Shown here piece after piece: positions 1 through 6,761 of a stretch of 64,000 nt of DNA; the first letter of the stretch is position 1; each line of letters begins with the position of its first letter. The stretch is from the NCBI RefSeq assembly GCF_022398325.1, contig NZ_JAKEVD010000027.1:1-64000 (forward strand), in the 5' to 3' direction. Source of the DNA: Shewanella sp. Isolate13 (GTDB lineage: Bacteria > Pseudomonadota > Gammaproteobacteria > Enterobacterales > Shewanellaceae). Both the position numbers and the translations under genes were made by a program. Under the pieces are notes generated by a model, which saw only the letters and a list, made by a program, of their open reading frames with translations, did not search any database and had not been told where the DNA came from.

Positions 1-91
1 GGTTAACTAAAAGCCTTGTCTGCTGTGGTGCACTTTCGCTAAACATACTTTTTAGATATATAAAAATAGCGGTTAAGCTAATTTTTGAATT

Positions 92-116
92 AAAAACTGA
101 AAGCCTTTCAGTTTTT
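92..116. terminator. Bidirectional intrinsic terminator
   Basis: An 11-bp perfect inverted repeat (AAAAACTGAAA, 3-nt loop, TTTCAGTTTTT) with A-run on one side and T-run on the other. It probably ends the gene that lies before the window on its left. It insulates the promoter of the small ORF that follows. Confidence 0.75.
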
Positions 117-190
117 GCGACCTATTTTGGCTGTGATTTATGATTTTTTGTGGTTTTAGGCCGGTTTCGGCATCTAATTCTGAAAGTTTT

Positions 191-220
191 CTGTAAGTGG
201 TGTGCCTAAGCTGTTATACT
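191..220 (+). promoter_or_regulatory. Probable sigma70 promoter of the small acidic ORF
   Basis: TATACT at 215-220 is a good -10 element. The -35 region at about 191-197 is weak. Transcription would start near position 227 and give a leader of about 100 nt before the ATG at 330. Confidence 0.5.
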
Positions 221-259
221 CGCCCCATAAAGACAATGCATAATTGGCATGTTTTTAAA

Positions 260-294
260 AAAGGCGAAATGTCACATATTGATGACATGCCTTT
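260..294 (+). promoter_or_regulatory. Leader hairpin upstream of the small ORF
   Basis: AAAGGC at 260-265 pairs with GCCTTT at 289-294, and ATGTCA at 269-274 pairs with TGACAT at 283-288. This gives a 12-bp stem with one 3-nt bulge and an 8-nt loop. No U-run follows, so it is a leader structure and not a terminator. Its role is unknown. Confidence 0.5.
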
Positions 295-329
295 GCACCC
301 TACACCTTAATCAAAGATCTGGAGTCGTT

Positions 330-428
330 ATGGAAGTTCAGGAATACGAAGGCGCATATTATCAACTACAAGATGAGATGTTAGAGTCTCTACCAGTTGA
401 AATGGACGAAGAAGCGTTTTTGGATTAA
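330..428 (+). CDS. Small acidic protein, 32 residues, unknown function
   Basis: ATG at 330 is preceded by a clear GGAG ribosome binding site (321-324, 5-nt spacing). The 32-residue product (MEVQEYEG... to ...EEAFLD) contains 11 Asp/Glu and no Lys, Arg or His, so it is strongly negative. It has no signal peptide or membrane segment. A promoter with TATACT lies about 110 bp upstream, a hairpin sits in the leader, and an intrinsic terminator follows 40 bp after the stop, so the gene is a self-contained monocistronic unit. I do not recognise the family. It could be a small regulatory or adaptor protein; that is only inference. Confidence 0.65.
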   Translation: MEVQEYEGAYYQLQDEMLESLPVEMDEEAFLD

Positions 429-466
429 GGAAAATCGCTTAAAGCCCGTTACAGAGCTTTAATAGT

Positions 467-497
467 AAAATAGCAACCATAAGGTTGCTATTTTTTG
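467..497 (+). terminator. Intrinsic terminator after the small ORF
   Basis: AAATAGCAACC, loop ATAA, GGTTGCTATTT, then further T residues. This is a strong Rho-independent terminator in the plus direction. It also ends with an A-run on its left arm and could serve the minus-strand lipoprotein gene. Confidence 0.85.
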
Positions 498-546
498 TTT
501 TGGAGGAGCATTTAGCGTAAACAAGTCAGTTTCTGCTCGAAAGTCA

Positions 547-1011
547 CTAGCCGTTCACTTGACGTTTTTCAGGCATGATCTCCACGATTATCCAGTTACC
601 ATTGCGTTTATGTAGACGTAAGGTTCTATCATCGATCCACTCCTGTCCACCTCGCAGCCCTTTTATTTTCACTATAACGGTTACATCATCGGTAAACTTG
701 CGAAAGAAATCGATATCCACCTCATCAACTTCTAGCTCGACATCCGTCATTGATAAGTTTAATACATAACGTTGCACCGAAGAGGCAATGTAATAGTGGC
801 CTAAGATCTCTTTAAGCGATTCATCAACATATAATTTGGCTTTATCTACATCTCTATCAACGTAAATCGCACTTAAAAAGCCTAGAGACGTTAACTCAGG
901 GCTGCGAAGGGAAGCACTCTCTGAGCTGTTAATATTGCTGCTATGCTCTTGTGAGGGGCTGCAAGCCACGATGGAGATAAGTGCGGCGATGAGTAGAAGA
1001 GGTTTAATCAT
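547..1011 (-). CDS. Predicted lipoprotein of unknown function
   Basis: The 154-residue product begins with a type II signal peptide, MIKPLLLIAALISIVAC, with a lipobox (SIVAC) and Cys17 as the probable lipidated residue. After a Ser/Asn/Glu-rich linker, residues 40-150 look like a small alpha/beta domain ending in a strand-rich part (DRTLRLHKRNGNWIIVEI) typical of NTF2-like or DUF4878-like lipoproteins. That fold assignment is a guess. It stands alone, convergent with the small acidic ORF. It probably sits on the periplasmic face of an envelope membrane. Confidence 0.7.
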   Translation of the reverse strand: MIKPLLLIAALISIVACSPSQEHSSNINSSESASLRSPELTSLGFLSAIYVDRDVDKAKLYVDESLKEILGHYYIASSVQRYVLNLSMTDVELEVDEVDIDFFRKFTDDVTVIVKIKGLRGGQEWIDDRTLRLHKRNGNWIIVEIMPEKRQVNG

Positions 1012-1790
1012 AATTTTAGGAATGAAGAATTTAGTGCAGTATTACGATTCTTAGGCGTTAACGCAAGATTTTCGTTTTGATCGAATGAAAAGCTTGACCT
1101 GAGTAGCGATCTGAGGCATATCTGTATGAATGACTTATTTAGGTTATCCACAGAATCTGTGGACAAGTATGTTGAAGACTATTTTTAACGTGCTTAAGCT
1201 ATTAATATATAAGCATTAAATCTGCTGGTTGTTTTTTGACTCATTCCCGTGTAACTCCGTTTTTCTCTCAAAATGATATATCGAATCCCCTCAAGATTTA
1301 TTCCATTAACGATCTAGCGATCATTTTCTGAACACTTGTTGATAACTGATATTAAGCCATGATTATTGTGGTCATTATATTACCCAAGTTGAGCCGTTCG
1401 TCCTTGCAGATGATAACTGCTTTCATTACTCCTCTTTCACTGATAACTCTCTCTGCTATTATTAGGTTATTGAATAAAAAGTAATTTGTTTGGGTATGTT
1501 GGGCTAAGTTTAAAGGCGAAGACAGGGGGGGAGAGGTATTTCATCGTTGTTGACCCACAAAATGACTCCCCCAGTGTGAGAGCTGATGATTAGCTAGCAG
1601 TGTTTAATCAGAATTACGAGGCTAAGGTCTGTGAGGGCATTTAACTAAAGCAAGTTCAACACTTCTGTGTAACCACCTCTTAGGGAAATGCGGTGTAGTG
1701 GAGGAGGTGATGAACGCAGCTTTATAGCTATGGTGCTCATCATTATGGCCGTTCAACCTATTAGTAATGAATAAGTTTACGATAGATACA
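1012..1790. other. Gene-free stretch of about 780 bp
   Basis: I find no convincing reading frame or tandem repeat here. The notable element is a pair of inverted DnaA-box-like 9-mers at 1144-1166, with a few GATC sites nearby. The rest is AT-rich with a G7 run near 1525 and weak imperfect inverted repeats near 1670-1740. Confidence 0.5.
1144..1166. promoter_or_regulatory. Inverted pair of DnaA-box-like sequences
   Basis: TTATCCACA at 1144-1152 matches the DnaA-box consensus exactly. TGTGGACAA at 1158-1166 is the inverted form with one deviation (TTGTCCACA). They are separated by 5 bp. GATC occurs near 1079, 1108, 1311 and 1320. A role in DnaA binding is inference. Confidence 0.35.
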
Positions 1791-1816
1791 AAAAAGCCTG
1801 CAAATGCAGGCTTTTT
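1791..1816. terminator. Intrinsic terminator of the ackA-pta unit
   Basis: AAAAAGCCTGCA, 2-nt loop, TGCAGGCTTTTT. It lies 22 bp past the pta stop codon and reads as a terminator on both strands. Confidence 0.9.
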
Positions 1817-1838
1817 ATTGGGGTTAAAACGAGGCTAA

Positions 1839-3986
1839 TTAAGCTTGTTCGTTTTGAGCCGCTTGAATCGCAGTTAGAGCGATGGTGTAAACGATATCGT
1901 CTACTAGCGCGCCGCGTGATAGGTCGTTCACTGGCTTACGCATACCTTGAAGCATTGGACCAATAGAGATCAAATCAGCACTACGTTGTACCGCTTTGTA
2001 TGTTGTATTACCCGTGTTTAGATCTGGGAATACGAATACAGTTGCTTGACCAGCAACAGGGCTGTTCGGCGCTTTTGAACGTGCAACGTTTGGCATAACT
2101 GCAGCATCGTACTGTAGTGGACCATCGATCATAAGATCTGGACGCTTCTCTTTTGCGATACGTGTAGCTTCACGTACTTTATCAACATCAGAACCCGTAC
2201 CTGAGCTACCTGTTGAGTAACTGATCATAGCTACGCGTGGCTCAATACCGAATGCAATTGCAGATTCTGCAGATTGGATTGCGATATCAGCTAGCTGCTC
2301 TGCATTTGGATCTGGGTTAATCGCACAGTCACCGTAGATGTAAACTTGATCTGGCATCAACATGAAGAAGATTGAAGATACAAGGCTTGAACCTGGTGCA
2401 GTTTTGATTAACTGTAGTGGCGGACGAATGGTGTTCGCTGTGGTGTTTACTGCACCAGAAACGATACCGTCAACTTCGCCTTGAGCTAGCATCATAGTAC
2501 CGAGTACCATGTTGTCTTCTAGCTGCTCTTTAGCAACAACTTCAGTTAGGCCTTTGCCGCGGCGTAGTTCAACCATAGCTTCAACATAACGGCTACGTGA
2601 TGCTTCTGGATCAACGATTTCAACGCCTTCGCCTAATACAACGCCTTGCTGGTTTGCAATACGCTCAATCTCTTCACGGTTACCTAGAAGTACACAACGT
2701 GCAATACCACGTTCAGCACAAATAGCTGCCGCTTCGATGGTTCTTGGCTCATCACCTTCTGGTAGAACAACGGTCTTACGCGCAGCACGAGCAAGTTCTG
2801 TTAGCTTGTAACGGAATGCTGGTGGCGATAGACGGTGTTCGCGTGGTGAATTTTTAGTGATGCTTTCAACCCAGCTTTGATCGATGTGGCTAGCAACAAA
2901 CTCTTGAACTTGTTCAATACGTACTGCGTCATCAACAGGCACTTCGTGATCGAAACGCTGGATGTTTAGGGCTGTCTGCCAAGTGTTAGTATCGATTAGG
3001 AATACAGGAAGACCCGTTTCGAATGCTTGTTCACAAAGCTCCATGATCTGTGGCTCTGGCTCATAGCCACCAGTTAGCAGCAAGGCACCGACTTTAACAC
3101 CGTTCATTGATGCAAGACATGCAGATACGATAACGTCAGAGCGATCGCCAGAAGTCACAAGTAGCGAATCAGTTTTAATATGGGTAACCATATTTGGAAT
3201 GCTGCGAGCACAGAAAGTCACTTTACGCATACGACGAGTGTTCATCTCACCAGCGTTGATGATCTTAGCGCTTAAGTGCTTAGCAAGATCTGATGCACGT
3301 GGGGCAACAAGATCTAGGTTGTAAGGCACGCTACCTAAAATACGTAGTGGGCTCTTACCTGGAAGTTGGAACATGCTTGCTGCATCTGGACGTGGCATTT
3401 CGTCATGATCAAAAACTTCTGATAGGTCTGGACGCGCACGGCCTTCGTCATCAACTGGAGCGCCGATCTTGTTGATAATGGCGCCAATTAGACGTTTGTT
3501 TTCGCTGCCACCCCAAGAGTTATGAGAAATCTCTAGGCGGTTCATCAATGCTGTTGGGCTTTCATTGCCAGGAGTTGCAACAAAAATGATATCAGCATCG
3601 AGTGCTTTAGCGATAGCATGGTTAACATCATCAGAGAATGGGTGATTACGAGTCTGAACCAAACCTTCCACAATTAAAGTTTCAGTATCGTCAGCACACT
3701 CAGTTGCGCGAGCAATGATCTGTTCCATTAACACGTCAGTTTGATCCGCACGGATCAGCTTTTCTGCGTGCTCCATCTCGAAAGGCTCGAGAGGATTAAC
3801 CGTTGGAGACTTGCTCAGAATCGTTGTTGAACGCTCTGGGCCAGTATCAGTTGGACGCTGTTGGGCGATAGGCTTGAAAAAGCGTACTTTAACGCCGTGA
3901 CGCTCTAGTGCACGAACCATACCTAGGCTTATAGAAGTTAAACCAACTCCTGTGCCTACTGGAATGAGCATGATGTTACGAGACAT
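1839..3986 (-). CDS. pta: Phosphate acetyltransferase
   Basis: Converts acetyl-CoA and phosphate to acetyl phosphate and CoA, the first step of the Pta-AckA acetate/ATP pathway in the cytoplasm. At 715 residues it is the long three-domain form: an N-terminal BioD-like P-loop domain (IPVGTGVGLTS near residues 8-18), a central DRTGG-type domain at about 230-350, and the C-terminal PTA_PTB catalytic domain from about 385 (VVLPEGDEPRT, SGAVNTTANTIRP, ISYSTGSSGTG). The start has an AGAGGTC ribosome site. It lies about 106 bp downstream of ackA on the same strand, as in related bacteria. Acetyl phosphate also serves as a phosphodonor for response regulators. Confidence 0.97.
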   Translation of the reverse strand: MSRNIMLIPVGTGVGLTSISLGMVRALERHGVKVRFFKPIAQQRPTDTGPERSTTILSKSPTVNPLEPFEMEHAEKLIRADQTDVLMEQIIARATECADDTETLIVEGLVQTRNHPFSDDVNHAIAKALDADIIFVATPGNESPTALMNRLEISHNSWGGSENKRLIGAIINKIGAPVDDEGRARPDLSEVFDHDEMPRPDAASMFQLPGKSPLRILGSVPYNLDLVAPRASDLAKHLSAKIINAGEMNTRRMRKVTFCARSIPNMVTHIKTDSLLVTSGDRSDVIVSACLASMNGVKVGALLLTGGYEPEPQIMELCEQAFETGLPVFLIDTNTWQTALNIQRFDHEVPVDDAVRIEQVQEFVASHIDQSWVESITKNSPREHRLSPPAFRYKLTELARAARKTVVLPEGDEPRTIEAAAICAERGIARCVLLGNREEIERIANQQGVVLGEGVEIVDPEASRSRYVEAMVELRRGKGLTEVVAKEQLEDNMVLGTMMLAQGEVDGIVSGAVNTTANTIRPPLQLIKTAPGSSLVSSIFFMLMPDQVYIYGDCAINPDPNAEQLADIAIQSAESAIAFGIEPRVAMISYSTGSSGTGSDVDKVREATRIAKEKRPDLMIDGPLQYDAAVMPNVARSKAPNSPVAGQATVFVFPDLNTGNTTYKAVQRSADLISIGPMLQGMRKPVNDLSRGALVDDIVYTIALTAIQAAQNEQA

Positions 3987-4010
3987 AATGACCTCTTAAA
4001 ACTCGATGAT

Positions 4011-4027
4011 GTCATACATTGTATGAC
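4011..4027. promoter_or_regulatory. Short hairpin in the ackA-pta intergenic region
   Basis: GTCATAC, 3-nt loop, GTATGAC. It lies about 25 bp before the pta start, so it could influence pta translation or RNA processing. There is no U-run. Confidence 0.4.
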
Positions 4028-4049
4028 TAAAAACTAAACTGCGCTAACA

Positions 4050-4074
4050 GCAGCTAATACAAAGTATTAGCTGC
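4050..4074. promoter_or_regulatory. Strong hairpin just after ackA
   Basis: A perfect 11-bp stem, GCAGCTAATAC, loop AAA, GTATTAGCTGC, 18 bp past the ackA stop codon. No U-run follows on the minus strand. It is more likely to block 3' exonucleases or set relative ackA/pta levels than to be a full terminator. Confidence 0.55.
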
Positions 4075-4092
4075 ATCGATGTTAAGCGTCAG

Positions 4093-5289
4093 TTACTTGA
4101 TCAACTCGATTGCGTCTTGTGCAATAACCCACTCTTCGTTAGTAGGAATTACCAAAGCAACAGTACCTTCGTCAGATGTGATCTGGCCACCGTTACCAAA
4201 ACGTGCAGCAGCGTTACGCTCTTTGTCTACGTTGAAGTTGAAGATAGCTAGAGAGTTAAGTACTTTCTCACGGATTAGGTCTGAGTTTTCACCGATACCA
4301 CCAGTGAATACTACAGCGTCAAGACGCTCTAGTGGCACAGTGTAAGAAGCGATGTACTTAGCTAGGCGGTAGCAGAAGATCTCAAGTGCTAGAGTAGCGC
4401 CTTTATGACCTTTTTCGAAACCTTCTTCGATGCCACGGCAATCGTTAGTTAGTTCAGAAATACCTAGCAGACCACTTTGTTTGTTCAGTACAGACTCAAC
4501 TTCATCCAATGTGTAACCTAAACGGTTAACTAGGTGGAAGATAACTGAAGGATCAACGTCACCACAACGCGTACCCATTACCAGACCTTCTAGTGGGGTT
4601 AGACCCATAGAAGTATCAACACTCTTACCGCCTTTAATAGCAGTAACAGATGCGCCGTTACCTAAGTGAGCACAAATGATGTTTGTGTCAGCTTCGTCTT
4701 TACCTAGTGCAGCAGCAGCTTCACGGCTGATGAATAGGTGGCTAGTACCGTGCATGCCGTAACGACGGATTGCGTTTTCGCGGTATAGCTTGTATGGAAG
4801 CGCATAGATGTACGCTTTTTCTGGCATAGTTTGGTGGAACGCAGTATCAAACACAGCAACTTGTGGTAGTGATGGGAAAGATGCTTGTGCAGCACGAATA
4901 CCGATCAAGTGAGCTGGGTTGTGAAGCGGTGCTAAAGTGGCACAATCTTCAATACCTTGAACAACAGTTTCGTCAATAATTACTGAGTGAGTGAACTTTT
5001 CACCACCGTGAACAACACGGTGACCAACAGCTTGGATCTCTGCAGCGATTTCTGGGTAAGCACCTAGAATGTCGTTAACAATGTATTCAACAGCTTCTCT
5101 GTGAGCGGTAAAAGCACCTAGGCTAGCTTCACTCTTTTGGCCGTTAACTTTCCACTTGATTCTTGAATCTTCAAGACCAAAACACTCAGCTAGACCTGAA
5201 ATTTGATCATCGCCAGTTAGCGCATCAATTACTGCAAACTTTAGAGATGAACTACCACAGTTAAGCACCAATACCAGTTTGTTTGACAT
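4093..5289 (-). CDS. ackA: Acetate kinase
   Basis: Transfers phosphate from acetyl phosphate to ADP, forming acetate and ATP. The 398-residue product starting at MSNKLVLVLNCGSSSLK has the family length and the ASKHA phosphate-binding motif NCGSSSLKFAVI at its N-terminus. It also has HRVVHGGE, HNPAHLIGI and the C-terminal VFTGGIGENS. The open frame extends 20 codons upstream, but the ATG at 5289 has an AAAGG site and matches the family start. It is first in the ackA-pta unit and adjoins the pyruvate formate-lyase genes, so the block carries pyruvate to acetate under anaerobic conditions. Confidence 0.97.
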   Translation of the reverse strand: MSNKLVLVLNCGSSSLKFAVIDALTGDDQISGLAECFGLEDSRIKWKVNGQKSEASLGAFTAHREAVEYIVNDILGAYPEIAAEIQAVGHRVVHGGEKFTHSVIIDETVVQGIEDCATLAPLHNPAHLIGIRAAQASFPSLPQVAVFDTAFHQTMPEKAYIYALPYKLYRENAIRRYGMHGTSHLFISREAAAALGKDEADTNIICAHLGNGASVTAIKGGKSVDTSMGLTPLEGLVMGTRCGDVDPSVIFHLVNRLGYTLDEVESVLNKQSGLLGISELTNDCRGIEEGFEKGHKGATLALEIFCYRLAKYIASYTVPLERLDAVVFTGGIGENSDLIREKVLNSLAIFNFNVDKERNAAARFGNGGQITSDEGTVALVIPTNEEWVIAQDAIELIK

Positions 5290-5475
5290 GTTTAAACCTT
5301 TCGCAATAAATGGTGAAGCCGTTTGACTCACCGGATAACAAAACTTCATATGGCAACTATAGCCGAAGTCGTAAAGTATGCTCTTTAAAAGAGCAAAATG
5401 GTGTCATACTCAGTGCTAGCCCTTGGGGCAGACTGAGTGTTTATGCTAAAGTTAGGCTGTTAATTTTATTTATAG

Positions 5476-5928
5476 GTGCCATCGTTGAGCATTCAAGTTC
5501 TCAAAACATTGGGCGAGGGTCGACGTTATATGAAGACCTGGCCTATGGTTCGACAACTCAGTTATTACTTTCCTGAGTATCGCGTTATGCGAGCCACTAA
5601 ACTAGCATTGCCGCTAATGCCATTACTGGCGCTTTTGGCTGCAGCGAGTCAGTTGTATTTGCATGGCTGGAGCTATCTGCCCCAGGCGATAACTATCGCA
5701 TTGTTCTTTATGAGCTTGCCTGTTCAAGGCTTACTCTGGCTCGGTTGGCGTTCTCGCCATCCCTTACCACTCTCATTACTTGACTGGGGTAACCAGTTAT
5801 CGACTAAGTTAATGCAATTGGGCGTTAATTGTCGGCCCCTTGGCGCTAAAGCGTGTTACTTCGATATGGCACTCATATTAAAAGCGGCTTTCGAACGCTT
5901 AGACGCCAGTTACTGGGAAGAGCTTTAG
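5476..5928 (+). CDS. yfbV: UPF0208 inner-membrane protein YfbV (DUF412)
   Basis: The 150-residue protein has two membrane segments at about 42-60 and 68-90 and the conserved N-terminal block GRRYMKTWP, which corresponds to GQHYSKTWP in E. coli YfbV (151 residues). That match supports the GTG start at 5476 rather than the internal ATG at 5530, although the ribosome site is weak. E. coli YfbV has been linked to insulation of the Ter macrodomain, so a chromosome-organising role is possible here but not visible in the sequence. It is divergent from ackA, as in E. coli, and convergent with pflA. Confidence 0.85.
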   Translation: MPSLSIQVLKTLGEGRRYMKTWPMVRQLSYYFPEYRVMRATKLALPLMPLLALLAAASQLYLHGWSYLPQAITIALFFMSLPVQGLLWLGWRSRHPLPLSLLDWGNQLSTKLMQLGVNCRPLGAKACYFDMALILKAAFERLDASYWEEL

Positions 5929-5944
5929 CTTATAGGCTATAAGC
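5928..5944. promoter_or_regulatory. Hairpin at the end of yfbV
   Basis: GCTTATA, loop GGC, TATAAGC, beginning at the yfbV stop. It lies just before a second hairpin, so the two together probably mark the convergent yfbV/pflA ends. Confidence 0.35.
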
Positions 5945-5950
5945 ATTACA

Positions 5951-5970
5951 ACGCGGTTAATAAACCGCGT
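5951..5970. terminator. Convergent hairpin between yfbV and pflA
   Basis: ACGCGGTT, loop AATA, AACCGCGT, followed by TTTATT in the plus direction. It overlaps the pflA stop codon. It is a modest terminator for yfbV and a stem at the end of the pflA message. Confidence 0.5.
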
Positions 5971-6697
5971 TTATTCCCATATCAGTAAAGACTTTCTTAA
6001 TTTGTTCCATGGTTTCGGTGCTTGGTGGAGAGATATTATTTAACTCATAGTCCACACCCATAGCTTCCCATTTGTGCTTACCTAGTTCGTGGTAGGGTAA
6101 TAGTTCGACTTTTTCCACGTTAGTCATAGGTTTGACAAATTCGGCTAGTGCCTGTGCTGATGGGATATCATCGGTATATCCGCCAACAACCACATATCTA
6201 ATCCATGTTTTTTGCCCACGCTTATGCAAGTGTTCTGCAAACTGTAGCGTACGCTGGTTACTGACATTGGTAAGATCGATATGCTTTGCATCATCAATCT
6301 GTTTGATATCCAGTAACACTAAATCTGTGTTATCGAGTAATTCATCGATAATGGGTGTGTGCTTTCTAACAAAGCCGTTGGTATCAAGACAGGTATGAAT
6401 ACCTTCTTTCTTACAGGCTTTAAAAAGTTCAGCAACGAATTCAGCTTGTAGTATCGCTTCTCCGCCGCTTGCGGTTACACCACCGCCACTGGCTTCGAGA
6501 AAAGGTCGATAACCGATGATTTGAGTCATCAGGTCATCGACTTTCATTTCTTTACCACCGTGTAAGTCCCAAGTGTCGCGGTTATGACAGTAGAGACAGC
6601 GCATTAAGCAGCCTTGCATAAAGGTGATAAACCGGATGCCTGGCCCATCTACTGTTCCGAAGGATTCAATTGAATGAATACGACCGATTACTGCCAT
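5957..6697 (-). CDS. pflA: Pyruvate formate-lyase activating enzyme
   Basis: A radical-SAM enzyme that places the glycyl radical on PflB. The 246-residue length is typical. The [4Fe-4S] motif CLMRCLYC (CxxxCxxC) is near residues 30-37 after the conserved start IGRIHSIESFGTVDGPGIRF, and the SAM-binding GGG segment SGGGVTASGGE follows near 89. The start has an AGGAGT site. It is downstream of pflB on the same strand, separated by a strong hairpin that may set its level below that of pflB. The complex acts in the anaerobic cytoplasm. Confidence 0.96.
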   Translation of the reverse strand: MAVIGRIHSIESFGTVDGPGIRFITFMQGCLMRCLYCHNRDTWDLHGGKEMKVDDLMTQIIGYRPFLEASGGGVTASGGEAILQAEFVAELFKACKKEGIHTCLDTNGFVRKHTPIIDELLDNTDLVLLDIKQIDDAKHIDLTNVSNQRTLQFAEHLHKRGQKTWIRYVVVGGYTDDIPSAQALAEFVKPMTNVEKVELLPYHELGKHKWEAMGVDYELNNISPPSTETMEQIKKVFTDMGINAVY

Positions 6698-6711
6698 TTT
6701 TACTCCTGTGA

Positions 6712-6741
6712 GGCTGATGAACGCTTAGCGTTGCATCAGCC
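6712..6741. promoter_or_regulatory. Strong hairpin between pflB and pflA
   Basis: GGCTGATG plus AACGC pair with GCGTT plus CATCAGCC, leaving a 3-nt loop and a single bulged base: 13 base pairs. No U-run follows on the minus strand before the pflA ribosome site. It looks like an attenuating or RNA-stabilising stem that would let PflB exceed PflA. Confidence 0.6.
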
Positions 6742-6761
6742 GAATCGACACTTAAATTAAC

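Noticed and set aside
1670..1745. Imperfect inverted repeats near the end of the 780-bp gene-free stretch
   Set aside because: Arms contain mismatches and no promoter or terminator accompanies them, so an RNA gene cannot be supported.
4079..4345. Frames antisense to ackA, pta and many other genes on the opposite strand
   Set aside because: These are shadows produced by codon bias in the real genes. None has a ribosome site plus recognisable protein features.
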